DNA from: Anaerolineae bacterium
GTDB lineage: Bacteria; Chloroflexota; Anaerolineae; Aggregatilineales; Phototrophicaceae
DNA: 64,000 nucleotides
NCBI GenBank assembly: GCA_020849765.1
Contig: JADLAY010000027.1
Location: forward strand, 38,096 to 102,095
Direction of reading: 5' to 3'
Shown one piece after another: positions 44,453 through 53,042 of the stretch (the first letter of the stretch is position 1; the number at the start of each line of letters is the position of its first letter). A model generated the notes under the pieces. It was not told the origin of the DNA, made no database searches, and saw only the letters and a program-made list of their open reading frames with translations. The translations under genes and the position numbers were made by a program.

Positions 44453-46378
44453 ATGCGTCGTTGGTGGATAGGCATTCTAGTCTTGCTCTTATTCGGGGTC
44501 GCTGGCGCACGGACGAACGTCAGCCAGGCCCAGGGCGGCGAGACGTGTACAGCTCTGGTTCAGGAAGCGCTGGCCGCGATTGGCAACAACTGCGGCGGGC
44601 TGGGACGCAACGCTGCCTGCTATGGCTTCAATCACGTTCTGGCCAGCTTCACCGACGAGAAACCGGTGGACTTCTTCAGCCAACCGGCGGACTTAGCGCA
44701 GATCTTCGATATTCAAACGCTGAGCACGGCACCCTTGAGCGTCGATAGCGACGAGTGGGGCATCGCCGTCCTCAATGTCCAGGCCAATCTCCCCGATGCA
44801 CTGCCGGGAGAATCGGTCAAGTTCCTGCTGTTTGGCGATGTCGATATTGAGAATGCTGTTGATCCCGATCTTGGGGTCGTATCGGCACCTGTGGTCACGC
44901 TGACGACCTCCGACGATGCGGTCATGCGCACGCGCCCGACTTTGACGTCGAATGCGTCTGCCAACGTGCCCGCCGGTACGGAACTTGAGGCAGACCAACT
45001 CAGCACGGATGGCGACTGGGCACGCGTTGTCTTTGACGATCTGGCCGGGTGGATTCCGCTGACCGCGGTCGACAATGACGATGAGATTGCCACGCTGCTG
45101 CCAGCCGATCGTGTCCCGTATACGCCGATGCAGGCCATCCGCCTGCGCACCAATCTGATGGGGATCTCGTGCTCCGATGCGCCGCCGTCTCTGGCGGTCG
45201 TCCAGGGCCCGCAGCAGATGACCATCAGCATGAACGTCAACGGCGCAAATCTGTCCATCGGCTCGACGATTGCGCTGTGGACGACACAAACGCCGAATGG
45301 CCCGGCGATGGTGCTGGCCGTCATCGATGGCGGGGTCTATCTCGATGATGGCACCTATATTCCAGCCGGGTTCATCGCCGAAGTGATGCTGGATGCCGCT
45401 GGGAATGTCACCGGTGTCTGGTCTGCGCCGCGCCCGATGACGCTGGAAGAGTGGTTGATGTTTGAGCCGCTCGAAGGCGTGCCGGAAAACATCCTCAACT
45501 ATCCCATCGACGTGCCGAGCGAGCTGATCGCCAATCTGGAACCAACGCCGACGCCGATCCCGATTCCGACGGCTGTGCCGGGCGTCCCAACGGCTCCCGC
45601 GCAGAATACGCCGGAGGTGATTCAGGTCGATTGCGCTGGGCTGCGGCCAACATCACCGCTGGGCGGGCTGCCCTCTGGCGCCGTCACCTTCTATTGGGAT
45701 GGGGTGTCGAGTCCGCTGGTGACGGGCTACCGCGTCAACGTCTATCGCGATGGCGCCCTGGTTGCCAGTTACAACGCACCGGCTGGCCAGACCCACGTCG
45801 CCGGCGATCTGAGTTCCGTGCCGCTGTTGGGGATGTACACCTGGGAAGTCCAGGCGCTCGTCAATGGCATTGCCATCTGCACGGTCGGCACTAACGTGAG
45901 CCAGCGCGCCTTCCCGACGGATGTGCCGCCGGGTGCGACGCCCGCGCAGCCGAGGCCGGAAGTCACGCCAGAGATCACCCCGGAAGTGACGCCTGAAATC
46001 ACACCGGAGATCACGCCCGAGGTGACACCCGTCATTACGCCTGAAGTAACCCTGGAAATCACTCCGGAGATTACTCCGGAAGTCACACCGGAGATCACGC
46101 CCGAAGTGACCCCAGAAATCACCCCAGAGGTGACGCCCGAAGTCACGCCGGAGGTCACGGAGGATCCCTTCTGCAATCACAACGAGATTTGCGAGGAAAA
46201 CGAGAGTACCGAGACCTGCCCCTCCGACTGCGTGATCGATGCGGTCTGTGGCAATGAGATCTGCGAGCGTCCGTTCGAGAACGCCGAAACGTGTCCGCTC
46301 GATTGTGCGGTGGCTGTGGATGGCGTCGGCAACGCGCGCCCGGTGAATTTCAGCCCGCGCGGCAGCGCCTCACATTGA
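44453..46378 (+). CDS. Secreted SH3-domain protein with Thr-Pro-Glu repeat and Cys-rich tail
   Basis: A 641-residue exoprotein. After signal peptide MRRWWIGILVLLLFGVAGA come a Cys-containing N-domain (ETCTALVQEALAAIGNNCGGLGRNAACYGFNHV), a bacterial SH3 domain (about residues 155-215), a beta-rich region, a fibronectin-like segment (GYRVNVYRDGALVASYNAPAG), about 17 copies of the tetrapeptide [VI]TPE, and a double Cys motif CNHNEICEENESTETCPSDC / CGNEICERPFENAETCPLDC. The start ATG 44453 has GAGGGG six bases ahead. Probably a surface-displayed binding protein; no enzymatic motif is visible. Confidence 0.78.
   Translation: MRRWWIGILVLLLFGVAGARTNVSQAQGGETCTALVQEALAAIGNNCGGLGRNAACYGFNHVLASFTDEKPVDFFSQPADLAQIFDIQTLSTAPLSVDSDEWGIAVLNVQANLPDALPGESVKFLLFGDVDIENAVDPDLGVVSAPVVTLTTSDDAVMRTRPTLTSNASANVPAGTELEADQLSTDGDWARVVFDDLAGWIPLTAVDNDDEIATLLPADRVPYTPMQAIRLRTNLMGISCSDAPPSLAVVQGPQQMTISMNVNGANLSIGSTIALWTTQTPNGPAMVLAVIDGGVYLDDGTYIPAGFIAEVMLDAAGNVTGVWSAPRPMTLEEWLMFEPLEGVPENILNYPIDVPSELIANLEPTPTPIPIPTAVPGVPTAPAQNTPEVIQVDCAGLRPTSPLGGLPSGAVTFYWDGVSSPLVTGYRVNVYRDGALVASYNAPAGQTHVAGDLSSVPLLGMYTWEVQALVNGIAICTVGTNVSQRAFPTDVPPGATPAQPRPEVTPEITPEVTPEITPEITPEVTPVITPEVTLEITPEITPEVTPEITPEVTPEITPEVTPEVTPEVTEDPFCNHNEICEENESTETCPSDCVIDAVCGNEICERPFENAETCPLDCAVAVDGVGNARPVNFSPRGSASH
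45957..46161 (+). repeat. 12-bp tandem coding repeat, consensus encoding [VI]TPE
   Basis: Roughly 17 units of 12 bases, with the second base group varying between GTG/GTC/GTA and ATC/ATT so the DNA copies are degenerate while the peptide is conserved. Lies between the fibronectin-like part and the Cys-rich tail. Confidence 0.85.
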
Positions 46379-46412
46379 GCGACGCGCAGGAAAACTGAAC
46401 ATGAAGCGAAGG

Positions 46413-46436
46413 CGGGGCAGATTTCTGCCTCGTTTT
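46413..46436 (+). terminator. Hairpin terminator after the SH3/Cys-rich gene
   Basis: Arms CGGGGCAGA (46413-46421) and TCTGCCTCG (46424-46432), with one G-T wobble pair, followed by TTTT. Confidence 0.65.
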
Positions 46437-46438
46437 CG

Positions 46439-47242
46439 TTAGGCGTCGATGATGACCGGCACGCCAAGCTGCCAGGCGCGGTGAACGGCTCTCAAGAAAC
46501 GCTTCAGCTCGACGATCGTGTGATCGTCACTATCGTCGTCCGTCATCGTGAACGGATACTGCGTCGTGATCTCTTCCGCCGTCATCGTCTGGTTCATGAT
46601 CTTGAGGATGTCGTTCGCTTCCGGCGCGCGTGGCACAGCGCCGTAAAACTGGAGCAGAATGCCCGCGTGAGACGGCTGGATGTGTCCCAGCAAAAACGTC
46701 ATCTCGAACATCTGATTGCTGTCGAAGGTGAAATCCTGCATGTTGCGGTCGAATACGAACGGTGATTCGAAGTAGACACCATTCGTGCGCAGCGGCTTGA
46801 CGGCCTGCCCGTCATAACCCATCTCCTGCACACCCTGGCGCAGCAGCAGCCACAGCAGCGGCTGGTCAATATCCGGCAAACGGTTCAGCATCCAGCGTTC
46901 GCTCTGCTCGGTCAGCGGGTACTGGATCGAATCGATGCAGCCGAATGGTCTTGCGAAGATGTTGGCGGGGCAGCCGACACAGGCAGCTTCGTAGGCCGTC
47001 AGCTCGGCAGCCTGATCGAGCAGATCCTGGACGACGATCACCTGTGTTTCGTTTTCGCCGCTCGCCGCGGTGCGCTCGAATTCGAACCCCATCTGGCTGG
47101 GGGGACGTTCGTCACCGTTTTCGCGAAACAGGCGGATGATGGTTTCAGCGCGAGCACGGCCCTTCAGGCGCTCCAGGATTCCAGCCGAACCCAGAGCCTG
47201 CTTCGGTGCGCACGCATAGTCAACGATGTAGTCGATAGCCAT
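46439..47242 (-). CDS. Conserved-looking protein of unknown function with Cys motif
   Basis: A 267-residue soluble protein I cannot assign. It shows a cluster YEAACVGCPANIFARPFGCI (three Cys in 16 residues), plus YACAPKQ near the start, which might ligate metal or an iron-sulfur cluster. The C-terminus is helical and acidic (FTMTDDDSDDHTIVELKRFLRAVHRAW). No signal peptide or membrane segment. It is alone, behind a terminator of the opposite strand and ahead of a receiver-kinase gene. Expression start is ATG 47242, with no clear ribosome-binding site checked. Confidence 0.6.
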   Translation of the reverse strand: MAIDYIVDYACAPKQALGSAGILERLKGRARAETIIRLFRENGDERPPSQMGFEFERTAASGENETQVIVVQDLLDQAAELTAYEAACVGCPANIFARPFGCIDSIQYPLTEQSERWMLNRLPDIDQPLLWLLLRQGVQEMGYDGQAVKPLRTNGVYFESPFVFDRNMQDFTFDSNQMFEMTFLLGHIQPSHAGILLQFYGAVPRAPEANDILKIMNQTMTAEEITTQYPFTMTDDDSDDHTIVELKRFLRAVHRAWQLGVPVIIDA

Positions 47243-47314
47243 AATGCAAACAACATGAGCCGGCGTACGAGCGCGCGGCAGCGGGTAAACGTCGCTGATT
47301 GTACCGGCGATAGC

Positions 47315-48493
47315 TCAAGATTCAATTGTCGGTGACGCATCCAGAGACAGAGGCACGCAGCCCGGCAGCTCGAACCAGAAGATCGAACCACCATCCGGCG
47401 GGCAATCGACGCCCACTTTGCCGCCTTGCATTTCGACCAGCGTCTTGACGATCCACAGGCCCAGCCCGGTGCTGCTCTCCGCGCCAACGGGGCGCACGCT
47501 CAGCTTACCGAACATCTGGAACAGATTCTTGCGCTCCTCGTAAGGAATGCCGGGGCCTTGATCGGCGACGTTGATGCGCACCCAGTGCGGGTCGCCTTCC
47601 GCCCAGATCATGATCGTGCTGTTGTGCGGGCTGAACTTGAGCGCATTGCCGACCAGATTGCCGATGATCTGGGCCAGCAGTCGCTGATCCGCCATCGCGC
47701 AGTGCTCGGTCGGGAAGACGTGAAGCTGGATGTTGCGCCCGCGCGCGGAAAGCTGGTATTGCTCGACCGCGCGTTTGATGACATCGGAAATGCGCACGCT
47801 GTTGACGTTCAACTCCAGGCTGCCGGACTGCAGCATCGCCGCATCCAGGAACAACTGGATCATTTCTTGCATACCGTTGAGGGACAGGTCGACGTTTTCC
47901 AGGATCAAGCGCACGTCGGGGTCGTGCGAGAACATATCGGTCAGGATGTACTGCGCCATGCGAATGTTCGAGATCGGGCCCTTCAGGTCGTGCGAGACGG
48001 TGCGGAAGAACATCTCACGCATCGTTTGCAGCGATTTCAGCTCGCCGATGGTCTGCTTCTTCTCGTCCGAGAGCTGCTTGAGCGTTAGCTGCATGGCGAC
48101 ACGCGCCCGCGCCACTTCGACGTTGAGCGGTTTGGCGAGGTAATCGTTCGCGCCGATTTTGAAGCCGCGCACGATGTCTTCGCTCTCATGGAGTGCAGAA
48201 ACGAGGATCACGGGGAGGTCGGTGTGAGCATAGCTCTCACGAATATTCTGCAGCACTTCCAGCCCGCTCATATCGGGCATCATGATATCCAGCAGCACGA
48301 TGTCGAAAGCATGCTGTTGGAGCAAGGTCAGCGCTTCAATGCCGCTCTGGGCGGTCGTGATGCGATAGTCCGGCTCGAACATACGACGGAGCAGGAGTCG
48401 ATTCATCGGATCGTCATCGACGATGAAGAGATGTGGGAGCTTACTTGATTGCGCTAGTTCTGAAGCGCTCTCCGCCGTTTTCATAGCGAACAT
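47315..48493 (-). CDS. Response regulator-histidine kinase hybrid
   Basis: A 392-residue soluble protein with an N-terminal receiver domain (IVDDDPMNR, Asp69 in DIVLLDIMMPDMSG, Lys in DYLAKPLNVE) followed by a coiled coil and a HisKA/HATPase kinase: His168 in FFRTVSHDLKGPISN, NLVGNALKFSPH, DQGPGIPYEE and GLGLWIVKTLVEMQGG. There is no sensor or membrane segment, so it is likely a cytoplasmic phosphorelay kinase controlled by another kinase. Its partner is not adjacent. The region between it and rsgA (48494-48703) is AT-rich and holds the rsgA promoter. Confidence 0.9.
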   Translation of the reverse strand: MFAMKTAESASELAQSSKLPHLFIVDDDPMNRLLLRRMFEPDYRITTAQSGIEALTLLQQHAFDIVLLDIMMPDMSGLEVLQNIRESYAHTDLPVILVSALHESEDIVRGFKIGANDYLAKPLNVEVARARVAMQLTLKQLSDEKKQTIGELKSLQTMREMFFRTVSHDLKGPISNIRMAQYILTDMFSHDPDVRLILENVDLSLNGMQEMIQLFLDAAMLQSGSLELNVNSVRISDVIKRAVEQYQLSARGRNIQLHVFPTEHCAMADQRLLAQIIGNLVGNALKFSPHNSTIMIWAEGDPHWVRINVADQGPGIPYEERKNLFQMFGKLSVRPVGAESSTGLGLWIVKTLVEMQGGKVGVDCPPDGGSIFWFELPGCVPLSLDASPTIES

Positions 48494-48566
48494 ACCGATA
48501 TTCCCCGTTGAGTCTGCACTAATATTACTTAATCTACTGCCAAATCTTGAGTTAGATGATTAAAAA

Positions 48567-48594
48567 TTGACAAAGAATTGGGTTGAGCTAGTAA
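48567..48594 (+). promoter_or_regulatory. Candidate promoter for rsgA
   Basis: TTGACA (48567-48572) and TAGTAA (48589-48594) with a 16-base spacer in an AT-rich stretch. A second possible -10, TACAAT at 48661-48666, lies nearer the gene with only a weak -35. Confidence 0.4.
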
Positions 48595-48703
48595 TTTCAC
48601 GTCTTTTTTCGGATAAGTTTACATATTTTGAAAAGTTTCACTATTCTTGGCATTCCTAAGTACAATACTACGTACAGTCAAGATCTGGGAAGGAGACGAG
48701 CGA

Positions 48704-49657
48704 TTGACAAACACGTTAGCGGGGTTGGTCGTACAGGAACAGAGCGGATTCTTCTGGGTAGAAACCTCCAACGGCCATGTTTATACGTGCCGACTGCGCG
48801 GACGCTTGCTGGAAGAGGCACAATCAACAGACATTGCCGCCATTGGGGATCGCGTACAGATCACGGCCGTTGACGCTACGACGGGAACTATTGAATCAGT
48901 CGAGCCGCGTACCAGCGTGCTCTCTCGTGCCCAGCGCACCGAGGGGAATCGAGGGGCCGGCGCGGCGGAACGCGAACAGATCATTATTGCGAATGCCGAT
49001 CAGGCACTTTTTGTTTTTGCGGCGGCGCAACCCACGCCCAGCCTGCGCATGCTCGATCGCTTCCTCGTGATCGGCGAGAAATCCGGCATCGATAACCTCA
49101 TCATTGTCGTCAACAAGGTCGATCTTGAGGATGCCGCGCCGACGGTCGCTCGCTTCGATCTCTACCGGGAACTCGGCTACGAAGTACTCCATACAAGCGC
49201 CCTGCGCAATGAAGGCATCGACGCGCTGCGAGAATTGCTCAAAGATCGGATTTCGGTCTTTACCGGGCCGTCAGGCGTCGGCAAGAGCAGCCTGCTCAAC
49301 AAAGTACAGCCGGGCCTGGCCCGCTCTGTGCGCAGCGTGAGCCAGACTCGCCACGAAGGGCTGCATACGACGCGGGATAGCGAACTGGTCAAGCTCGAAA
49401 CTGGCGGCTATCTGGCGGATACGCCGGGCATTCGAACGCTGAATATCTGGGATGTGGAGCCGGAAGAGTTGGATGCTTATTTCCGCGAGATCGCGCCGCT
49501 GGTGGCCGACTGTCGCTTTGCCGATTGCTCGCATCGGAACGAGCCGGGCTGCGCCGTCCTGGCGGCGCTCGCCAGCGGGAAGATCAACAACAGTCGTTAT
49601 CAAAGCTATTGCAGCCTGCGCGAAGAGTTGGAGGCGGCGCTTGACGCCATGTATTAG
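48704..49657 (+). CDS. rsgA: Ribosome small-subunit-dependent GTPase A
   Basis: Circularly permuted GTPase that checks late 30S subunit maturation. The OB-fold is at the N-terminus (GLVVQEQSGFFWVETSNGHVYTCRLRGRL). G motifs are in permuted order: NKVD (G4) at about 140, then GPSGVGKSSLLN (G1) and DTPGI (G3). The zinc-binding C-terminus is visible as CRFADCSHRNEPGCAV. The start TTG 48704 lies eight bases behind GGGAAGGAG. Length of 317 residues is normal. It stands alone between two divergent or separate units. Confidence 0.93.
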   Translation: MTNTLAGLVVQEQSGFFWVETSNGHVYTCRLRGRLLEEAQSTDIAAIGDRVQITAVDATTGTIESVEPRTSVLSRAQRTEGNRGAGAAEREQIIIANADQALFVFAAAQPTPSLRMLDRFLVIGEKSGIDNLIIVVNKVDLEDAAPTVARFDLYRELGYEVLHTSALRNEGIDALRELLKDRISVFTGPSGVGKSSLLNKVQPGLARSVRSVSQTRHEGLHTTRDSELVKLETGGYLADTPGIRTLNIWDVEPEELDAYFREIAPLVADCRFADCSHRNEPGCAVLAALASGKINNSRYQSYCSLREELEAALDAMY

Positions 49658-49683
49658 CGGTCGTGTAGAGCATAGGCGTCATT

Positions 49684-49712
49684 CGGACATATTCACATAG
49701 ATCGAGTAGAAT
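49684..49712 (+). promoter_or_regulatory. Promoter candidate for the kinase-WD40-acyltransferase operon
   Basis: CGGACA (49684-49689) and TAGAAT (49707-49712) are 17 bases apart and lie 48 bases ahead of the kinase start. The -35 matches consensus at four of six positions. Confidence 0.45.
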
Positions 49713-49760
49713 GAAACTGTGCGTCGCCGACTATGCGTCGCTCAGTGAGGAGTACACGGT

Positions 49761-51800
49761 TTGTCCACTTCGCTCATCGGCCAATCACTCGGCAAAATTC
49801 AGATCCGGGAACTGCTGGGTCGGGGCGGCATGGCGACCGTCTACAAAGGCTACCAACCGGATATCGATCGCTACGTCGCCATCAAGGTGCTGACGCCCAT
49901 CCCTGAGATGGACGCCGGTTTCGTCGAGCGCTTCAAGCTCGAAGCGCGCACGATTGCACGCCTCCAGCACCCGCATATCTTGCCGCTGTTCGATTATGGC
50001 GACGACAAAGGGCTGCTCTATCTGGTCACGGCCTACGTCTCCGGCGGTTCACTGGCAGATCGTGTGTTGCATGGCCCGATGCCGCTGCCGACCATCGCCC
50101 GCATTCTGCGCGAGATCGCCTCAGCGCTCGATTACGCGCACCGCCAGGGCGTTATCCACCGCGACATCAAGCCGGGCAACATTCTGTTGAGCGACGAAGG
50201 ATTCGCGCTGCTGGCGGATTTCGGGATCGTCAAGCTGCTCGAAGGCACCAACACGGCGGCCAATCTGACCAATCCCTCCGGCGTCGTCGGCACACCGGCC
50301 TACATGTCACCGGAGCAGGCCAACGGCCTGGAGATCGATGGGCGCAACGACATCTATGCGATGGGCGTCGTCGTCTACGAGATGATCACCGGCCAGCAGC
50401 CGTTCAAGGCGGAGACGCCGGTGCAGCTTCTGCTCAAACACCTCATGGAGCCGCCGCCCTACATCCGCGACTTCAACCAGGAGGTACCCGCGGCGCTCGA
50501 CATCGTGCTGCAGCGCGCGCTGGCGAAAGATCCGGATGAACGTTACCAGACGGCGACCGCGTTTTCCGAAGCCTTCACGCAGGCCATCAGCGGGTTGGGT
50601 GTGGACACGATCACCATCAAGGACGAGACATCCCCCACGCTGGATAAACCGTCGACCGAATCGCGGCGCAAAGCCGCAAACGCGACCGCCACTGAACCGG
50701 CGGTCAAGCGCCTCAGCATCAACCAGACGACCACCACCGTCGTGATGGTGGCCGCGGCTGCGTTGGCACTCGTCCTCGCCCTGGTCGCGTTGATTACGGC
50801 CAGCCAGCGCAATGTGGCCGTCGAACCGACGACAGCGCCAACCACCGTCGCGACGGTGGCCGCGGTCGTGCCGACCGCCGTGCCTGCCGCGCCACGCTTC
50901 GGCCTTGCCAGCTTCACCACGTCGTCCGTGCTGGGCGATACGCTCAATCTGTCCGTCGACGATCTCGATCCGCTGCGTGCCGGGACTTCCTACACGGCCT
51001 GGCTCGAAAACACGGACGATCAAAGCATCATGCGCCTGGGCACGCTCGATCTGAATGCGCTGGGCTCGGGCGTGCTGACCTTCACTGAGCCGGATCATAT
51101 GCCGCTGCCCGCCGTCTACAATCGCATTCTGCTGACTGCTGAGCGCGAGGCTGGCGATGCGCCATCAGGCGATGCCCTTTACAGCGGCATGGTGCCGGTC
51201 GCGGTGACGACGGCGCTGCGGAACATCCTCTGGGCGTCCGATGACGGTATCGACGGTGGGAGCTTGCTCGACGGTGCGATCGGTGAGGCGCAGATCGCGG
51301 AACAGCACAGCAGTCTGGCGGCGAGCGCGACCAACCTGGGCGGCTTGCGCCAACACGCCGAGCATACGATCAACATTCTGCTTGGCACGCGAGACGATCT
51401 GGATCGTGATGGACGCGGGGTCAATCCTGGCCGGGGCGTCGGCGTCACCTTCTTCCTCGATCAGATCGATCAGCGCCTGGAGATGGCAGGCACCGATCCC
51501 GATGCCGACATCAGCGTGCAGACGCAGATCGAATACGTTCGCGTGTGTCTCGTCAACGCGCGCAATCGCATGAATGAAGTGATCGCGCTCGAACGCGAGT
51601 TGTTGGCATCGCCCGACATCGAATCCGTCGAAGCGCAGCGCAACCGCTCGACCGAGATCGCCGCCGAATTGATCGAAGGGGTCGATCTCAATCAGAACGG
51701 CACGGTCGAGCTGTTCGAAGGCGAATGCGGGCTGCAGCAGGTAGGCGAATCCGGCATTGTGATGGGGAATCTGGCGCTGCAAGCCGCAGGAGACGCATGA
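49761..51800 (+). CDS. Membrane-bound eukaryotic-type Ser/Thr protein kinase
   Basis: A 679-residue Hanks-type kinase. The kinase domain has GRGGMATVYKG (20-30), Lys42 in VAIKV, Glu61, the catalytic HRDIKPGN (Asp135), DFG at 153-155 and the activation segment TPAYMSPEQ. A single membrane helix follows at about 328-350 (VVMVAAAALALVLALVALITA), then about 320 extracellular residues with a Pro/Ala/Val linker and a helical second half. No PASTA repeats. The start is TTG 49761, with GAGGAG eight bases ahead. It overlaps the next gene by four bases, coupling it to the WD40 lipoprotein and the acyltransferase. Confidence 0.93.
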   Translation: MSTSLIGQSLGKIQIRELLGRGGMATVYKGYQPDIDRYVAIKVLTPIPEMDAGFVERFKLEARTIARLQHPHILPLFDYGDDKGLLYLVTAYVSGGSLADRVLHGPMPLPTIARILREIASALDYAHRQGVIHRDIKPGNILLSDEGFALLADFGIVKLLEGTNTAANLTNPSGVVGTPAYMSPEQANGLEIDGRNDIYAMGVVVYEMITGQQPFKAETPVQLLLKHLMEPPPYIRDFNQEVPAALDIVLQRALAKDPDERYQTATAFSEAFTQAISGLGVDTITIKDETSPTLDKPSTESRRKAANATATEPAVKRLSINQTTTTVVMVAAAALALVLALVALITASQRNVAVEPTTAPTTVATVAAVVPTAVPAAPRFGLASFTTSSVLGDTLNLSVDDLDPLRAGTSYTAWLENTDDQSIMRLGTLDLNALGSGVLTFTEPDHMPLPAVYNRILLTAEREAGDAPSGDALYSGMVPVAVTTALRNILWASDDGIDGGSLLDGAIGEAQIAEQHSSLAASATNLGGLRQHAEHTINILLGTRDDLDRDGRGVNPGRGVGVTFFLDQIDQRLEMAGTDPDADISVQTQIEYVRVCLVNARNRMNEVIALERELLASPDIESVEAQRNRSTEIAAELIEGVDLNQNGTVELFEGECGLQQVGESGIVMGNLALQAAGDA

Positions 51801-53041
51801 GCGCACATGTTCGCCGCAGCGTGAGCCGACATCTGCGCCGTTCCGTTCGCTCCTGGGTATTTGCGCTCGTTATCGGGCTGGTGGCCGCTGCCTGTGTGCC
51901 GACGGCGCCGCAGATTGTCGATGAGCAGCACAGCACGCCGACACCGGCTGATGTGCAGCCCTGGCGCACTTCCGCACAGCCGATCAGCCTGGAGACCGTG
52001 GCGCAGGTTCAGCCGCTGGGGCGGCTCGATCAGCCGGATGTCGTCAGCACGATCATGGACGTCGCCCTCTCACCGGATGATACGCGGCTGGCCGCGCTGA
52101 CCAACAGCCAGTTGGTGATCTGGGATCTGCTTACGGGCGAGACGGTGCTCTACAGCGGGCGCAGTGATGCGACCCAGCTCTTCTATGCACCGGACAAGAC
52201 TGAACTCTATGGCATGACGCCCGCCGGGGAAGGGATCGTCTTCGATGCCCAGACCGGCGCGCTGGCGGATAGCTTCCGTGGCCACGATGCTTATAATGGC
52301 ACCGCCGCCTTCGACCGCGACAATGGCTGGCTCGCGCTCGGCGGCTCGAACGGGGTCGTCAAAGTCTGGGACCCGCTCGAACGCACGTCGTTGGCGACCT
52401 TCGACGCGCACGACGGAAACATCATCGCGCTGGCCTTCTCGCCCGATGGCACCCGACTCGCCACGGCTGCGCAGCAAACGGTGCGCCTGTGGGACTGGCG
52501 CGCTCGCCAGATGATTCACGAGTGGGACACCAACCAGTCGGACATCGGCCTGCTCGCCTTTGGGCCGGGTGGCGACCTGCTCGCGGCTGGTGTGCGCAAT
52601 GGTGCAATCATCTGGAATACGGATGACGGCGAGCAGGTCTATCGTCTGCCCCTGGCGCCCAACGGCGCGACCCGCGTCCTGGCCTTTGCACCGGATGGGC
52701 GCGCGTTGATCGGCGGCAGCGATTCGGCGGGCTTACATCTGTGGTCGCTGGACGATGGCGCGCTCATCGCCTCGCTACCGGAGCTGGAGGGCAGCGGGCT
52801 GCTTGCGCGCTTCTCGCCCGATAGCACGCTGTTGGTGACGGCGGGCTATGGCAGTACGCCCAGCATCTGGAATTTGACCGCCATCGAAGGCAATACGCTG
52901 GGGCGCGGGCCGCTGCCGTCCACGTCGACCAATCTGATCGATGTCTACTGGACGGATGATGGTCGTCTGCTGTTGCTGATCGACGCGCAGGGGCCGATCT
53001 ACGTCCTGGGGATTCCCGAAGCTGCCGCCGGAGACTCGTGA
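51797..53041 (+). CDS. WD40-repeat lipoprotein
   Basis: A 414-residue lipoprotein: basic N-terminus, hydrophobic segment and lipobox LVAAAC. The mature part is a WD40 propeller with recognisable blades, for example ALSPDDTRLAALTNSQLVIWDLLTGE, WLALGGSNGVVKVWDPLERTSLATFDAHDGNIIALAFSPDGTRLATAAQQTVRLWDW and SLPELEGSGLLARFSPDSTLLVTAG. The ATG overlaps the kinase stop (ATGA), so the two are co-translated; it may sense or scaffold the envelope signal read by the kinase. This role is inferred from order only. Confidence 0.85.
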   Translation: MSAHVRRSVSRHLRRSVRSWVFALVIGLVAAACVPTAPQIVDEQHSTPTPADVQPWRTSAQPISLETVAQVQPLGRLDQPDVVSTIMDVALSPDDTRLAALTNSQLVIWDLLTGETVLYSGRSDATQLFYAPDKTELYGMTPAGEGIVFDAQTGALADSFRGHDAYNGTAAFDRDNGWLALGGSNGVVKVWDPLERTSLATFDAHDGNIIALAFSPDGTRLATAAQQTVRLWDWRARQMIHEWDTNQSDIGLLAFGPGGDLLAAGVRNGAIIWNTDDGEQVYRLPLAPNGATRVLAFAPDGRALIGGSDSAGLHLWSLDDGALIASLPELEGSGLLARFSPDSTLLVTAGYGSTPSIWNLTAIEGNTLGRGPLPSTSTNLIDVYWTDDGRLLLLIDAQGPIYVLGIPEAAAGDS

Positions 53042-53042
53042 T

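Noticed and set aside
45957..46161. Repeat array considered as CRISPR
   Set aside because: 12-base units without spacers, in frame and coding for a tetrapeptide.
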